Position numbers and translations under genes: made by a program. From assembly GCA_023398955.1 (NCBI GenBank), contig JAEWRL010000082.1:1-64000 (forward strand): 64,000 nucleotides of DNA, written 5' to 3'. Positions 53,244-63,471 of the stretch are shown piece by piece. The notes under the pieces are model-generated. The model was not told where the DNA came from. It did not search any database and was given only the letters and a program-made list of their open reading frames with translations. The DNA is from Pseudomonadota bacterium (GTDB lineage Bacteria; Myxococcota_A; Polyangia; Polyangiales; Polyangiaceae). The stretch's first letter is position 1; each line of letters opens with the position of its first letter.

Positions 53244-54177
53244 CGCTGTCTGGCCGCGTGGCCTCTTCGAGAATGTCGATGTAGCTGTTCAGGCAGTCAC
53301 GAAAGCTGTCGTACTCGTCGGTCGGCACGGTGATCTTGCTGTTGTCGAGGTGTAGCTTGAGCGCAACGGTTGCGAAGATCCAAGCTGAGTGATCGGGTAG
53401 GTCAGCCAAATGTCGATCGAGCAAGTTGAACAGCCTGTCGAAGTGCCTTGGATGCTTCCTCCCGCCTGCCTCACCGGAATGGACTGATCGAGCAGTCATC
53501 GCGAGCATTGCGATCGATGCCCCGGCTGCGCGTTTCGTCATGAAGAGGCTTTCCAGCGGAACTCCATCCAGGATCCATTCAGCGGCTGCAGCGTCGGCTT
53601 GCTTCTCCTGGTCGAGAGTATCTGTACCCTCGTCGGCGGAGTGTTGCAGTCGATGGTGAGCAAGTTCGTGATGAAGGATGAACCCAACAGCAATGAGGCA
53701 AAGCTCGTCTGCAACCGATGCTCTGGTTCCGAGCCGGCGCGGCAGGCGGCTTGGCAATAGGTTGGCCGGGAGAGGCGCGCCCCCGTCGTCGAGCCAGTCC
53801 TGCAGCGCCCACTTGAGCAGCTTCATCGCGTCGGCTACTTCTGGCGGCTGCGTCAAGTCCGCAGGCTTTCGGTCGTTTGGGTCTCGAGCAGCATAGACTC
53901 CGTCGAAAAGAACGACATACGCGTACGCAGCACACCAGAAGAGCTCGAGAACGCGGAACGAGATGTGGATCTCGTTGTTGGCAGGCACGTAATGGGCGAT
54001 CCAACGGGCGTCGCCTCGAACAACAATTGCGACACCCTGTAGCGCCTGTGTGGTCGCGGCCGTCTGCTCCGGGGCGATATTTATCATCGACGCGGGGACA
54101 AGCTCGAGCATATCCCGAAGCGGGGATGTGATTGGCGACGGAACCACAACGCGAATCTGCCCGGGCTTCATACTCAT
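53233..54177 (-). CDS. Lit-like (peptidase U49-type) metallopeptidase, cargo gene
   Basis: 314 residues. The zinc motif HHELAHH (HELAH at 170-174) is followed by EKQADAAAAEWILDG (E191, D195), the HExxH...EKEAD pattern of Lit/U49-like peptidases. Further on, GGRKHPRHFDRLFNLLDRHL resembles the C-terminal family signature. Lit of E. coli cleaves EF-Tu upon T4 infection and aborts it; this protein may act likewise. It lies on the opposite strand between terminase and portal, overlapping TerL tail-to-tail by 11 bases, typical of a moron. Confidence 0.65.
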   Translation of the reverse strand: MSMKPGQIRVVVPSPITSPLRDMLELVPASMINIAPEQTAATTQALQGVAIVVRGDARWIAHYVPANNEIHISFRVLELFWCAAYAYVVLFDGVYAARDPNDRKPADLTQPPEVADAMKLLKWALQDWLDDGGAPLPANLLPSRLPRRLGTRASVADELCLIAVGFILHHELAHHRLQHSADEGTDTLDQEKQADAAAAEWILDGVPLESLFMTKRAAGASIAMLAMTARSVHSGEAGGRKHPRHFDRLFNLLDRHLADLPDHSAWIFATVALKLHLDNSKITVPTDEYDSFRDCLNSYIDILEEATRPDSATQ

Positions 54178-54390
54178 GGACGAGGATTCTACGTCCCTAT
54201 TCGCCTCTCCGTCTTGCTTTTCTTCTTCGAGCCGCGGCGCGGTCCAGCTGCATGGTGCTGTCGAACAGCTTCTCCCCGTAGCCTGGACTAGCGTCGCGGC
54301 TCCCTCTGTCCCCCATCCATGAGCTGGGCCTCTTTGCCTCTTCCGACTTCAGCACGGCGCTCGAGCCGCGGCCTGAAAACGGAGGCGAAG

Positions 54391-54612
54391 ATGAACGTAC
54401 TGACCAAGCTGCTCTCTCGGAAGCTCGCCGTAACGGTGGGCACCATCGTGACCGTGTGCCTGCAGATCCAGGACCCGGTGCAGGCCGGCGTCGCGGGTGC
54501 CATTGCGGTGGCCTACGTGATCGCGCAGGGGCTCGTTGACCGAGCCAGCGCTGAGCGGGTCGCGTCTGCTGTTGAACGCGGTCTCGACGAAGCCCGGTCG
54601 ACCTCCGCCTGA
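54391..54612 (+). CDS. Small membrane protein, holin-like
   Basis: 73 residues with two hydrophobic stretches (LAVTVGTIVTVCLQI and AGVAGAIAVAYVIAQGLV) and a charged C-terminus. GGAGGCGAAG precedes the ATG at 54391. Size, two membrane segments and location among structural genes suggest a holin-type or other membrane protein; there is no direct family match. Confidence 0.6.
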   Translation: MNVLTKLLSRKLAVTVGTIVTVCLQIQDPVQAGVAGAIAVAYVIAQGLVDRASAERVASAVERGLDEARSTSA

Positions 54613-54624
54613 CGGGAGTCGGCC

Positions 54625-54827
54625 ATGCGGCGTACTCTGAAGCTCTTCGTCCTCCCGGCGGGAAAGCCGCCAGGAACGCCTCCGGAGGCCGGGCCCCAAC
54701 TCGAGCTGGAAGCGGCGACCGAAGACGGTCTCCTCGACGCAGCCCGCACCGCCGTGGCTGACCGAGGGGAGCGTCTTCGCGCAGTCTCGTTCACGACGAC
54801 AGGACTGGTCACCTATGTGGAGGCGCG

Positions 54828-54831
<4 letters not shown>
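54625..54831 (+). CDS. Small hypothetical protein upstream of the portal gene
   Basis: 68 residues: beta segments at both ends (LKLFVLPAG, LRAVSFTTTGLVTYVEA) with a Pro/Gly loop between. It overlaps the portal GTG start by 4 bases. No family was recognised. Confidence 0.55.
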
Positions 54832-56501
<1,670 letters not shown>

Positions 56502-56611
56502 GGAGCAGCGCATGGCGGACGAACGCCTCGAGCTCGCTCGGCGCTACCAGAAGCCCGACAGCGTCCCCGTCCCTCAGCGCGAGTTCGACTCCTGGTTTGC
56601 AGAGGGAAGCG

Positions 56612-56866
56612 ATGACGCCTGAGCAACGCCAAGCCTGGGAGCGACAGGCGCACCTCGACGCCGAGCGCGGGGTGATCGAGTGCCGCATGTGCAAGTGCCG
56701 CAGCGGGCTCGACGAGACCACGACCCTGTGGCGCAATGGACAGCTCGTCTTCGCGCTTTGTGACCGGTGTTCGACCAGCCACGACGTGCTCTTCTCGCCC
56801 ACCGAGGCTGGCGTGGAAGTCCGCGCCCGAAGGCGCGGGCCGCTGGTCCTCGGGAGCGGCGCATGA
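56612..56866 (+). CDS. Small zinc-ribbon-like phage protein
   Basis: 84 residues from the ATG at 56612, overlapping the end of the displaced portal frame. CRMCKC and CDRCS form two CxxC pairs around 30-60, a likely zinc ribbon. It overlaps the next gene by 4 bases. No specific family was recognised. Confidence 0.6.
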   Translation: MTPEQRQAWERQAHLDAERGVIECRMCKCRSGLDETTTLWRNGQLVFALCDRCSTSHDVLFSPTEAGVEVRARRRGPLVLGSGA

Positions 56867-57159
56867 AGCTGCGTCCCACCTCCAAGCGGCCGTGTCGTCT
56901 TGAGCGTGGCGACGTGCGTCGCGTGCCCCAGAAGCGGACGAGCTTCGTCATTGGTTACCACGTGTGCTGCGTTCGCTGCGGGTTCGTGACGCCCGCCATC
57001 GAGGGCGATGGCCTGACCATCACCGAGGGCGCCGAGATGGCCGACTTCTCGTTCTCGTCACCCGTGCGCTGCGTGTTCTGCCGGGTGTTGATGCACGTCG
57101 CTCATGGGCAGCTCGAGCTGGAGGAGGACGCCGATGTGCGGCCAGCACGGTACCGCTGA
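56863..57159 (+). CDS. Small Cys-rich phage protein
   Basis: 98 residues. Two CxxC pairs (HVCCVRCGF and RCVFCRVLM) suggest a second zinc-binding protein in tandem with the preceding one. It starts at an ATGA overlap and overlaps the minor head gene by 26 bases. No family was recognised; such genes often lie between portal and head genes. Confidence 0.6.
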   Translation: MKLRPTSKRPCRLERGDVRRVPQKRTSFVIGYHVCCVRCGFVTPAIEGDGLTITEGAEMADFSFSSPVRCVFCRVLMHVAHGQLELEEDADVRPARYR

Positions 57160-58222
57160 CGAGCTGCTCGCAGTTCACGAGGCAGCGGACGTTGCCGAGG
57201 AACTCCTCGGTCCACTGCTGCGCGACGTGGTTACCAAGGCGCTCGACCTCGGGTCAGCGAAGGGCTTTGACCGGGCCGTGGCGCTGCTAGCGGGGAAGCT
57301 GCGAGGCGCAGCTGGTCCTGTCGATGCCGACGCCGTGCGCGCCGCCATCGAGGTGCTCGACGTCGATTGGTCCGCCACGACCGCGCCGCAGCGGAGCCGT
57401 CTGCTCGCCGAGGCAACGACCGCGGCGCGGAGAGCGACGGCGATCGTCCCCGCACGCATCCAGTCGCCATTTGACGAAGCGGCAACCTCCGTCATTGAGG
57501 CGACGCGAAGCGAGGCACGCCGCGGTCAGGGGCTGGCTATCGCCGCCGACCTGAACGCCATCGACCGCCGCATCGCGCAGCACATCACCAGCTCCCAGGC
57601 GAACTTCGTGCGCGACCAGTACGGCCGCCGGGCAGTTGCGTTCGGCGAGCAGGCCCGGCGCATCGTCGCTGATGGTCTCGAGCAAGGGCTGGGTCGCGAC
57701 GACCTAGCGGCCGCGCTCGAGCGTGCGGCGCGTGCCGCATTCATCGAGCGCCAGCCCTTCTACTGGGAGGTGGTCGCCGGCGCCTTCGTCGGCCAGGGAC
57801 GGTCCTTCGCCCAGATGAGCAGCTACGCCGAGGCGGGCATCAGCCGCTACCGCATCGAAGCCGTCCTCGACGAGCGAACGACCCCTATGTGCCAGTTTCT
57901 CCACGGCAAGGAGTTCTCAGTCGGAGACGCGCTCCGGCGCTTCGAACAGGTGGAACAGCTCCAACGGCCGGAGGACGTGAAGGGCGCGCTCCCGTGGGTG
58001 CGCCTGCGGCTCGACCAGGAGACAGGGCGACAGCAGCTCTATGTGAACGGAGCCTCGGGCCAAGCGGTGATCGCCGACGTCACGCGTTCAGCGGCGGGCA
58101 CTCGCGACGACCGAGGCGAGTTCCGCGCCTTCGCGTCGAACGCCGAGCTGATGGACCTTGGCGTTAGCTTTCCACCGTATCACGGACTGTGCAGGACTAA
58201 TGTGGTGCCTGTGATTACGTGA
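57134..58222 (+). CDS. Phage minor head protein (Mu gpF/SPP1 gp7-like)
   Basis: 362 residues from the ATG at 57134 (GAGGAGG 9-15 bases upstream). The N-terminal half is helical; the C-terminal domain has YWEVVAGAFVGQGRSFAQ, YRIEAVLDERTTPMCQFLHG and LGVSFPPYHGLCRTNVVPV, the conserved pattern of the phage head morphogenesis/minor head family (D-E-R-T...C...H...PP.HG.CR). It is predicted to sit in the prohead near the portal. The last ten codons lie within the left inverted repeat of the RIT element. Confidence 0.82.
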   Translation: MCGQHGTADELLAVHEAADVAEELLGPLLRDVVTKALDLGSAKGFDRAVALLAGKLRGAAGPVDADAVRAAIEVLDVDWSATTAPQRSRLLAEATTAARRATAIVPARIQSPFDEAATSVIEATRSEARRGQGLAIAADLNAIDRRIAQHITSSQANFVRDQYGRRAVAFGEQARRIVADGLEQGLGRDDLAAALERAARAAFIERQPFYWEVVAGAFVGQGRSFAQMSSYAEAGISRYRIEAVLDERTTPMCQFLHGKEFSVGDALRRFEQVEQLQRPEDVKGALPWVRLRLDQETGRQQLYVNGASGQAVIADVTRSAAGTRDDRGEFRAFASNAELMDLGVSFPPYHGLCRTNVVPVIT

Positions 58223-58315
58223 CGAGTCGGCCGAAGCGCCCACCGAGAAGCCTGGAGCGCGCCGAAACTTGCCACATAACGGAAGGGGTTTCGGCGCAGC
58301 CGCGTTGTTGAGCGC

Positions 58316-59254
58316 ATGGTCCCAACACCGACGTACCCATGCCTGTCGACGCTCAAGCGCCACGACACGATCCAGTACCCGATCATCAGTGAGTTCAGAC
58401 AGCACCTTGAGATGGACCGTGGGGTGCGAGCTCCCGAGAAGCACATCCAGACAGCCACGGGCTTCCTCGACTTTCTCGGCGCGCGAGGCAAGGCGCTCGA
58501 CGTGCTGTCGAAGGCCGACCTCGACGACTTTGTCACGGCACAAGGCGCCCACTACCAGAAGGTCACGGTCGCGAGCCTAGCGACCTGCCTTCGCGTGTTC
58601 CTGCGCTTCGTCTTCCTCCGCAAGAAAGTGGAAAAAGACTGGTCGACGAGCGTGGTGCGTCCGCGCGTGTTCAAGGGTCGGCGGGACCCGCGCCACATCA
58701 GGCCAGATGACGTGCGCCGTGTCCTCGCTGAGCAAGACCGCTCCACAACGCTCGGGAATCGCAACTACGCCATCGTCGCGCTGCTGGGCATCTGTGGCCT
58801 GCGCGCCGCGGAAGTCGCGCACCTGGAGCTCGACGATATCGGGTGGCGGTCGCACGTCATCCGAGTTCGGAAGCGCAAGTGCGACGACGCGATCGAGTTA
58901 CCTCTGCTGCCGACCGTCGCACGAGCGCTGGTCCGGTACCTGGAGGTTCGTCCGCATGTCGAACACCGCGCGGTCTTCCTCAGCAAATTCGCGCCCCACG
59001 ACCCGCTCCAGCCGAAAGCAGTCAGCTCCCTCGCCCGCGTGCTGATCCAACAGGCGAAGGTCGGTGTCGCCCACGCCGGCTCGCACTCATTCCGCTACGC
59101 TGCAGCGCAGTCCCTCTTTCGCGACGAGCGTCCGATTACCGAGATTGCTGCAGTTCTTGGACATCGTGATCTACGCTCCACGCTCGGGTACTTGTGCTTC
59201 ACGGTCGATCCGCTGCGTGAGGTTGCGGCCAATGACGGAGAGGACCTCGCATGA
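58316..59254 (+). CDS. RIT tyrosine recombinase, first of three
   Basis: 312 residues. Catalytic domain with GICGLRAAEVAHL (Arg I), HSFRYAAAQSL (H-x2-R, with Y where most have H) and VLGHRDLRSTLGYL (H and nucleophilic Tyr). An N-terminal SAM-like domain precedes it. The stop overlaps the second recombinase by 4 bases (ATGA), as in other RIT trios. The three proteins are thought to act together, possibly as different subunits on each recombination site. Confidence 0.88.
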   Translation: MVPTPTYPCLSTLKRHDTIQYPIISEFRQHLEMDRGVRAPEKHIQTATGFLDFLGARGKALDVLSKADLDDFVTAQGAHYQKVTVASLATCLRVFLRFVFLRKKVEKDWSTSVVRPRVFKGRRDPRHIRPDDVRRVLAEQDRSTTLGNRNYAIVALLGICGLRAAEVAHLELDDIGWRSHVIRVRKRKCDDAIELPLLPTVARALVRYLEVRPHVEHRAVFLSKFAPHDPLQPKAVSSLARVLIQQAKVGVAHAGSHSFRYAAAQSLFRDERPITEIAAVLGHRDLRSTLGYLCFTVDPLREVAANDGEDLA

Positions 59255-60630
59255 AGCACACGTGCCCGTTCCTTTTCGATGACGTTGCGTTCGCCCTGCT
59301 CGTCGAGTCGTTCATCTCGGGCCGTCCCCAGGTCCGTATGGAGAAGTCGCAACAGGGGTATCGTCTCGCACCAACGGCGTTCCGGACGTGGATGCTCAAG
59401 ACATCGAGGAAGCAGCTTGACGAGGACGCTATCAAGGTGTGGCTGGCCTATCGCACAACCAAGGCGTCGGTGCTTGCCGTGTCGATTCAGGCAAACACGA
59501 TCGCGCTCTTCGTCGACTTCCTGGTCGGTCGTGAGCTCGTGGCCACGAATCCGTTCCGACAGCTGACGGGCAAGCACCGTGCTCTCGGAATGCGCGGGAT
59601 CGTTCGTCACTTCGCCGAGGGCCGCTCGGATGCCGATCTCGACGCTGTCGCCCACGTACCGTTCTCCGGACCCTTTGGCGCTCTCTTCCAACGTCACCTG
59701 GATCATCGCCGAGCACTCGGGATCGACGTGGGCTCACATGAGTTCTACCTCGCATCGTTCGAGCGATTCTTGGTCGAGCGCAGCCTCACGGACCTCACCG
59801 GCGTCTCCTGGGCGACCATCGAGGCGTGGCACCACTGGCTCGGGCAGACGAGCGCGCACAACAACCGGTACCGCACCTTGGTGGTGGGCAAGTTCTTCGA
59901 CTTCCTCGTCGACCACGGCCTGCTCGATCGGTCGCCCGTGCCCGAGCTGCTTCCACATGCGCGACGCCGAACAGCACCGAGAATCTACTCCCACGATGAG
60001 GTGCGACGCATCCTCGATGCGGCAGAGGCGCTCCCGGCGCATCGCCTGTTGCCGTATCGCGGGCCGACGTACAGGTTGTTCTTCCTGCTGCTGTACGCCC
60101 TCGGCCTTCGCCGCACCGAGGCACTCCGCTTGCGGATCAACGACATCGACTTCGAGGAGCGCTCGCTGACGATCCGCGATGGGAAGTTCCACAAGGGCCG
60201 CGTGCTGCCCTTCGGGCCGAAGCTCGGCGCTCGGCTGCGGCAATACATCGAGGGCAATCCGCTCCTTCAGGGTGCCGCCCCCGACGCCTTCCTCTTTCCG
60301 ACGGCGTCGCATCGCACACCGCGCCTGAGCTCGAAGTCGGTGGACGTGACGCTCAAGAGGCTGCTCGGCGACCTGAAGATCGAGGCCCGCCAAGAGACCC
60401 GCGCCCCTGGGCACCACGCCTTCCGTCACAGCTTCGCTGTACATCGGCTTGAGCGCTGGCACCGCGAAGGCGCCGACATCGCCGTGAAGCTGCCGCTGCT
60501 CTCGGCCTTCCTCGGCCACGTCGACCTGGCATCGACGCAGGTCTACCTCACCATGACTCCCGAGCGTCTCCGCCTCGTCGGCGAGTCCTTCGAGCGTGCC
60601 TTCGGCGCGCCGGTCAGGAGCGATGCATGA
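59251..60630 (+). CDS. RIT tyrosine recombinase, second of three
   Basis: 459 residues, the longest of the trio. The catalytic domain has ALGLRRTEALRLRI (Arg I), HHAFRHSFAVHRL (H-x2-R-H) and FLGHVDLASTQVYL (H, Tyr). The extended N-terminus (~230 residues before the catalytic domain) holds a second helical region. 4-base overlaps join it to both neighbours, giving coupled translation. Confidence 0.88.
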   Translation: MKHTCPFLFDDVAFALLVESFISGRPQVRMEKSQQGYRLAPTAFRTWMLKTSRKQLDEDAIKVWLAYRTTKASVLAVSIQANTIALFVDFLVGRELVATNPFRQLTGKHRALGMRGIVRHFAEGRSDADLDAVAHVPFSGPFGALFQRHLDHRRALGIDVGSHEFYLASFERFLVERSLTDLTGVSWATIEAWHHWLGQTSAHNNRYRTLVVGKFFDFLVDHGLLDRSPVPELLPHARRRTAPRIYSHDEVRRILDAAEALPAHRLLPYRGPTYRLFFLLLYALGLRRTEALRLRINDIDFEERSLTIRDGKFHKGRVLPFGPKLGARLRQYIEGNPLLQGAAPDAFLFPTASHRTPRLSSKSVDVTLKRLLGDLKIEARQETRAPGHHAFRHSFAVHRLERWHREGADIAVKLPLLSAFLGHVDLASTQVYLTMTPERLRLVGESFERAFGAPVRSDA

Positions 60631-61640
60631 AGCGACGACGCAAAGGCGACCAGCACCTCCTCGCTCCCCTCGTGAAGGACTTCTTCGACTGGTCCATGAC
60701 GGAGCGGAAGATGAGTGGCTGCACGATCCAGTCGTACCGCGACGCGATGGTCCTCTTCCTCCGACACCTCGCCGACAGCACGAAAACGCGCGTCGAGAAC
60801 CTGACGATGCCCGATGACCTCGCTGATCACACGCTCGCCTTTTTGCGTATGATCGAAAGCAAGCGCGGCGTCTCCATCGCCACCCGCAACCACCGGCTCA
60901 GCGTTATCAAGAGTTTTGCCCGCTTCGTCGCGTACCGAGAACCTCTGCTCGCCACCACATGCCGCCGCGTCGCTGCACTCCCGGCGAAGAAGGACGAGGA
61001 GAAACTGCTCGACTACATCGAGCCGGAGGACATGGAGGCGATCATTCAGGCGGCGAAGCCCACCACGGCGCGTGGGCGACGCAACCGCGCGATGCTCTTG
61101 CTCCTCTACAACACAGGCTGCCGAGCCAGCGAGCTCGCCGGGCTCACTGTCGAGGACGTCATCCTCGAACGCCCGCGCCACGTGCGCATCCTTGGCAAGG
61201 GGCGTCGCTGGCGCACGGTCCCCCTGTGGGATCGCACGATGACGGCCATCCAGCAAATGCTCGCGGATCGCAAGGGCGAGTTGCGCGCGCTCTTCGTCGG
61301 CCAACGCCAGAACCCGCTCACGCGGTACGGCGTCCGAGGTGTCGTGAAGAAGTACGCGAAGGATGTCGCCGCGACCCGGTCTGAACTCGCCTCCAAGCGG
61401 TTGTCTCCACACACGGTCCGTCACACGACGGCGGTTGCGCTGCTGCGAACGACGGGTGACATCGACGCCGTAAGCAAGGTGCTCGGCCACGCCAGCCTGA
61501 ACACGACACGCATCTACACCGGGAAGGACCGCTCGCAGATCGCAAAGACGCTCGACAAGATCGCAGAGCGGATCGCGCCCACTGACACGGCCCCGTGGAC
61601 GCCTACCGACGACCTCCTCGGTTGGCTCGAGGCGCTGTAG
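60627..61640 (+). CDS. RIT tyrosine recombinase, third of three
   Basis: 337 residues. N-terminal core-binding domain, then NTGCRASELAGLTV (Arg I), SPHTVRHTTAVAL (H-x2-R-H) and VLGHASLNTTRIYTG (H, Tyr). Complete catalytic set. It starts in a 4-base overlap and ends 62 bases before the right inverted repeat. Intact frames in all three genes suggest the element is recent or active. Confidence 0.88.
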   Translation: MKRRRKGDQHLLAPLVKDFFDWSMTERKMSGCTIQSYRDAMVLFLRHLADSTKTRVENLTMPDDLADHTLAFLRMIESKRGVSIATRNHRLSVIKSFARFVAYREPLLATTCRRVAALPAKKDEEKLLDYIEPEDMEAIIQAAKPTTARGRRNRAMLLLLYNTGCRASELAGLTVEDVILERPRHVRILGKGRRWRTVPLWDRTMTAIQQMLADRKGELRALFVGQRQNPLTRYGVRGVVKKYAKDVAATRSELASKRLSPHTVRHTTAVALLRTTGDIDAVSKVLGHASLNTTRIYTGKDRSQIAKTLDKIAERIAPTDTAPWTPTDDLLGWLEAL

Positions 61641-61790
61641 GCCGAATCGTTATGTGGCGTACTCGACGCCGTTGCCCAGGGAGAGCACACCGAACACGAC
61701 AAACTCGTCACGTAATCACAGGCACCACATTACTCCTGTTTATGTGGCTCGCCACGTAACCGGACGACGACGTTGGCGGTGGTGTAGCCG

Positions 61791-63185
61791 CTACCATTGA
61801 ACCCGCCACATCCCCCCGCCGGTGCACTTCGCGCAGTGCTGGACTACTTGCCAGGTTTGTCCAAGCCCTTCGAGCTTCGCTATACCCTTTTTGGCCTTGT
61901 CTGCCTTCGCGGCGTTTTGCCAAGAATTATGGTCGCAGTCGGCCACGCGAACGAGGATGTCGTGGGTCGGAGCCGAGTACTTCTTCTTGTAGAACCGCAC
62001 ATCGCCGGAGTTGGGCGGCGCTTCGTCGACTTCCGCGGCGTCGGGAATCTCCGGTGCAATGCCATCCGCGGGAGACACCGATGAGTCCGCGCCCGCTTTC
62101 TGCAAATGGAAGCGCAATGCATCGCGTTCTGCTTCGATTTGGGCGATCGTGGTCCGCAATCGGTCATTTTCGAGTTCGAAACTGTTGAGCTTTTCCCGGA
62201 ATGTGTCGTTGTCTCCGGCATACGAGTCGGCGAGTTCTCGGAAGTCTTCAAGCGAGCTGGCCTTGCTCTTGAGCGCTGCGTATTCAGCTCGAGCTGCCGC
62301 CCCTCGGATCTCTTCGATTTCGCGGGGCCTCACGACACTCGCTGCTGAAGCGCGCATCACCAGTCCTCGGAGAGCATGTCTAAAGCGCTCCAGCGCCCGG
62401 CGAGGGTCATCCTCAAGGGAAGCCAGTCTGTTCCACGTCCAAAGGGGGTGTCGGTACGGGTCGTCGGAGAGCGACAGCCCCGGCCAGTAAACCCGAACCG
62501 CACCGCCGTAGCAGGAGAGAGGCTTCCTCAGCTCGTCAGTAAGGGCCCAACTCGCCGAGTCGTCGACGGCGTACACATTCGCGATTCCAGCAAGGTCGTA
62601 GGCTAGCCTTTCCGGCAGTCCGGGAAGGACTGAGTGCCCATTCACGGTGGACACCGCTACGAGTGGCAGCGTGCGTTCTGGACTGGTGATCTCGAGGGCG
62701 AGCTGCTCTCCGCCCTCAAAGCCGCAGACGCTCGAGAGGGACTTCAGCCGTGTCGCCCCGTGGTACCATGCGCGCGGAGCCTCAATCAGATTCCGGATTA
62801 CTCGTGGACACTTCGGGTCGACTTCGATCCTGTTCACTTGGCTCGCCACGGTGCCAACTTCAAGCACCGCGTACACGAATACGGTCGATCGCCCGGTCGT
62901 GACAGAAATGCTGGCGTCAAACACCCGACCGTCAGCGGATTCCTCACGGAGTTCGACCATCAGCCATTGTCGCTCACCGTCTATGGCGCGCTGGGTGCGA
63001 TATCGGGCCTTGCTACCGTCAACTGCCGAATACGCGCCATCCGATAGGAGCGGAGACTCGTCGGTTGCCCCCTTCTGACGCAGCCAATTTGAGAGAACTG
63101 AGTACAGCCGCTCCGCTTCTTCCGCCCGGGCTGCTGGGGTTAGGAGATCGGGTTGCTCCAACAAGTATGCTGCGACTTTCTGCAC
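61791..63185 (-). CDS. Unknown 464-residue protein encoded opposite to the phage genes
   Basis: The start is set at GTG 63185 because GGAGG lies 4 bases upstream; a longer reading to 63443 would be Pro/Gly-rich and antisense to a small plus-strand gene. N-terminal helix (VQKVAAYLLEQPDLLTPAAR), a central domain with WALTDELRKPLSCYGGAVRVYWPGL and DDPYRHPLWTW, a coiled coil (DTFREKLNSFELENDRLR), and a C-terminal domain with VRVADCDHNSWQNAAKADKA and HCAKCTGGG. No family was recognised. Opposite-strand placement beside the RIT element suggests cargo, perhaps defence-related. Confidence 0.65.
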   Translation of the reverse strand: MQKVAAYLLEQPDLLTPAARAEEAERLYSVLSNWLRQKGATDESPLLSDGAYSAVDGSKARYRTQRAIDGERQWLMVELREESADGRVFDASISVTTGRSTVFVYAVLEVGTVASQVNRIEVDPKCPRVIRNLIEAPRAWYHGATRLKSLSSVCGFEGGEQLALEITSPERTLPLVAVSTVNGHSVLPGLPERLAYDLAGIANVYAVDDSASWALTDELRKPLSCYGGAVRVYWPGLSLSDDPYRHPLWTWNRLASLEDDPRRALERFRHALRGLVMRASAASVVRPREIEEIRGAAARAEYAALKSKASSLEDFRELADSYAGDNDTFREKLNSFELENDRLRTTIAQIEAERDALRFHLQKAGADSSVSPADGIAPEIPDAAEVDEAPPNSGDVRFYKKKYSAPTHDILVRVADCDHNSWQNAAKADKAKKGIAKLEGLGQTWQVVQHCAKCTGGGMWRVQW

Positions 63186-63285
63186 ATTTCCTCCGGACGC
63201 TGGCTGGCTGACCGGGGAGCGTACCACCAAGCCAGGGAGATGGGGATGTCCCCAGCCTGCATGCGCTGTGGCTTTGCCCCTCCGG

Positions 63286-63471
63286 ATGTCGAAGCCAGCG
63301 GATCCGGCCGCGCCCACGAACCCGTCACCTGACGGGGTCACCAAGACGAACCCTGCCTCCCCGCCGGAGCGCGGCCCCGCTGCGCCTGTCGTCTGGCCTC
63401 GGGACCTGAACGCTCCGGCCACGTCCAACCCCGACTGGGGCACCGACCCGGAGGGCGTGCGCCGTGGATGA
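63286..63471 (+). CDS. Small proline-rich protein upstream of the methylase
   Basis: 61 residues, Pro/Ala-rich (PADPAAPTNPSP, PERGPAAPVVWP), possibly disordered. It overlaps the methylase GTG start by 8 bases. No Shine-Dalgarno was clear and low complexity makes this uncertain; it might be the 3' end of a gene cut by upstream insertions. Confidence 0.4.
   Translation: MSKPADPAAPTNPSPDGVTKTNPASPPERGPAAPVVWPRDLNAPATSNPDWGTDPEGVRRG

Larger units (their letters stand above)
58192..61738 (+). mobile_element. RIT element (recombinase in trio) with 36-bp terminal inverted repeats
   Basis: Three overlapping tyrosine recombinase genes are enclosed by 36-bp inverted repeats at 58192-58227 and 61703-61738, 35 of 36 bases identical. 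Subterminal GCCACATAACG (58271-58281) and CGTTATGTGGC (61648-61658) form a second inverted pair. Three co-directional overlapping recombinases within inverted repeats define RIT elements. The left repeat includes the last codons of the minor head gene (CRTNVVPVIT). The same codons appear inverted at the right repeat. Confidence 0.85.

Noticed and set aside
63186..63443. N-terminal extension of the 464-residue antisense protein to 63443
   Set aside because: The added segment is Gly/Pro-rich and antisense to the small plus-strand gene, whereas GTG 63185 has GGAGG at suitable distance.
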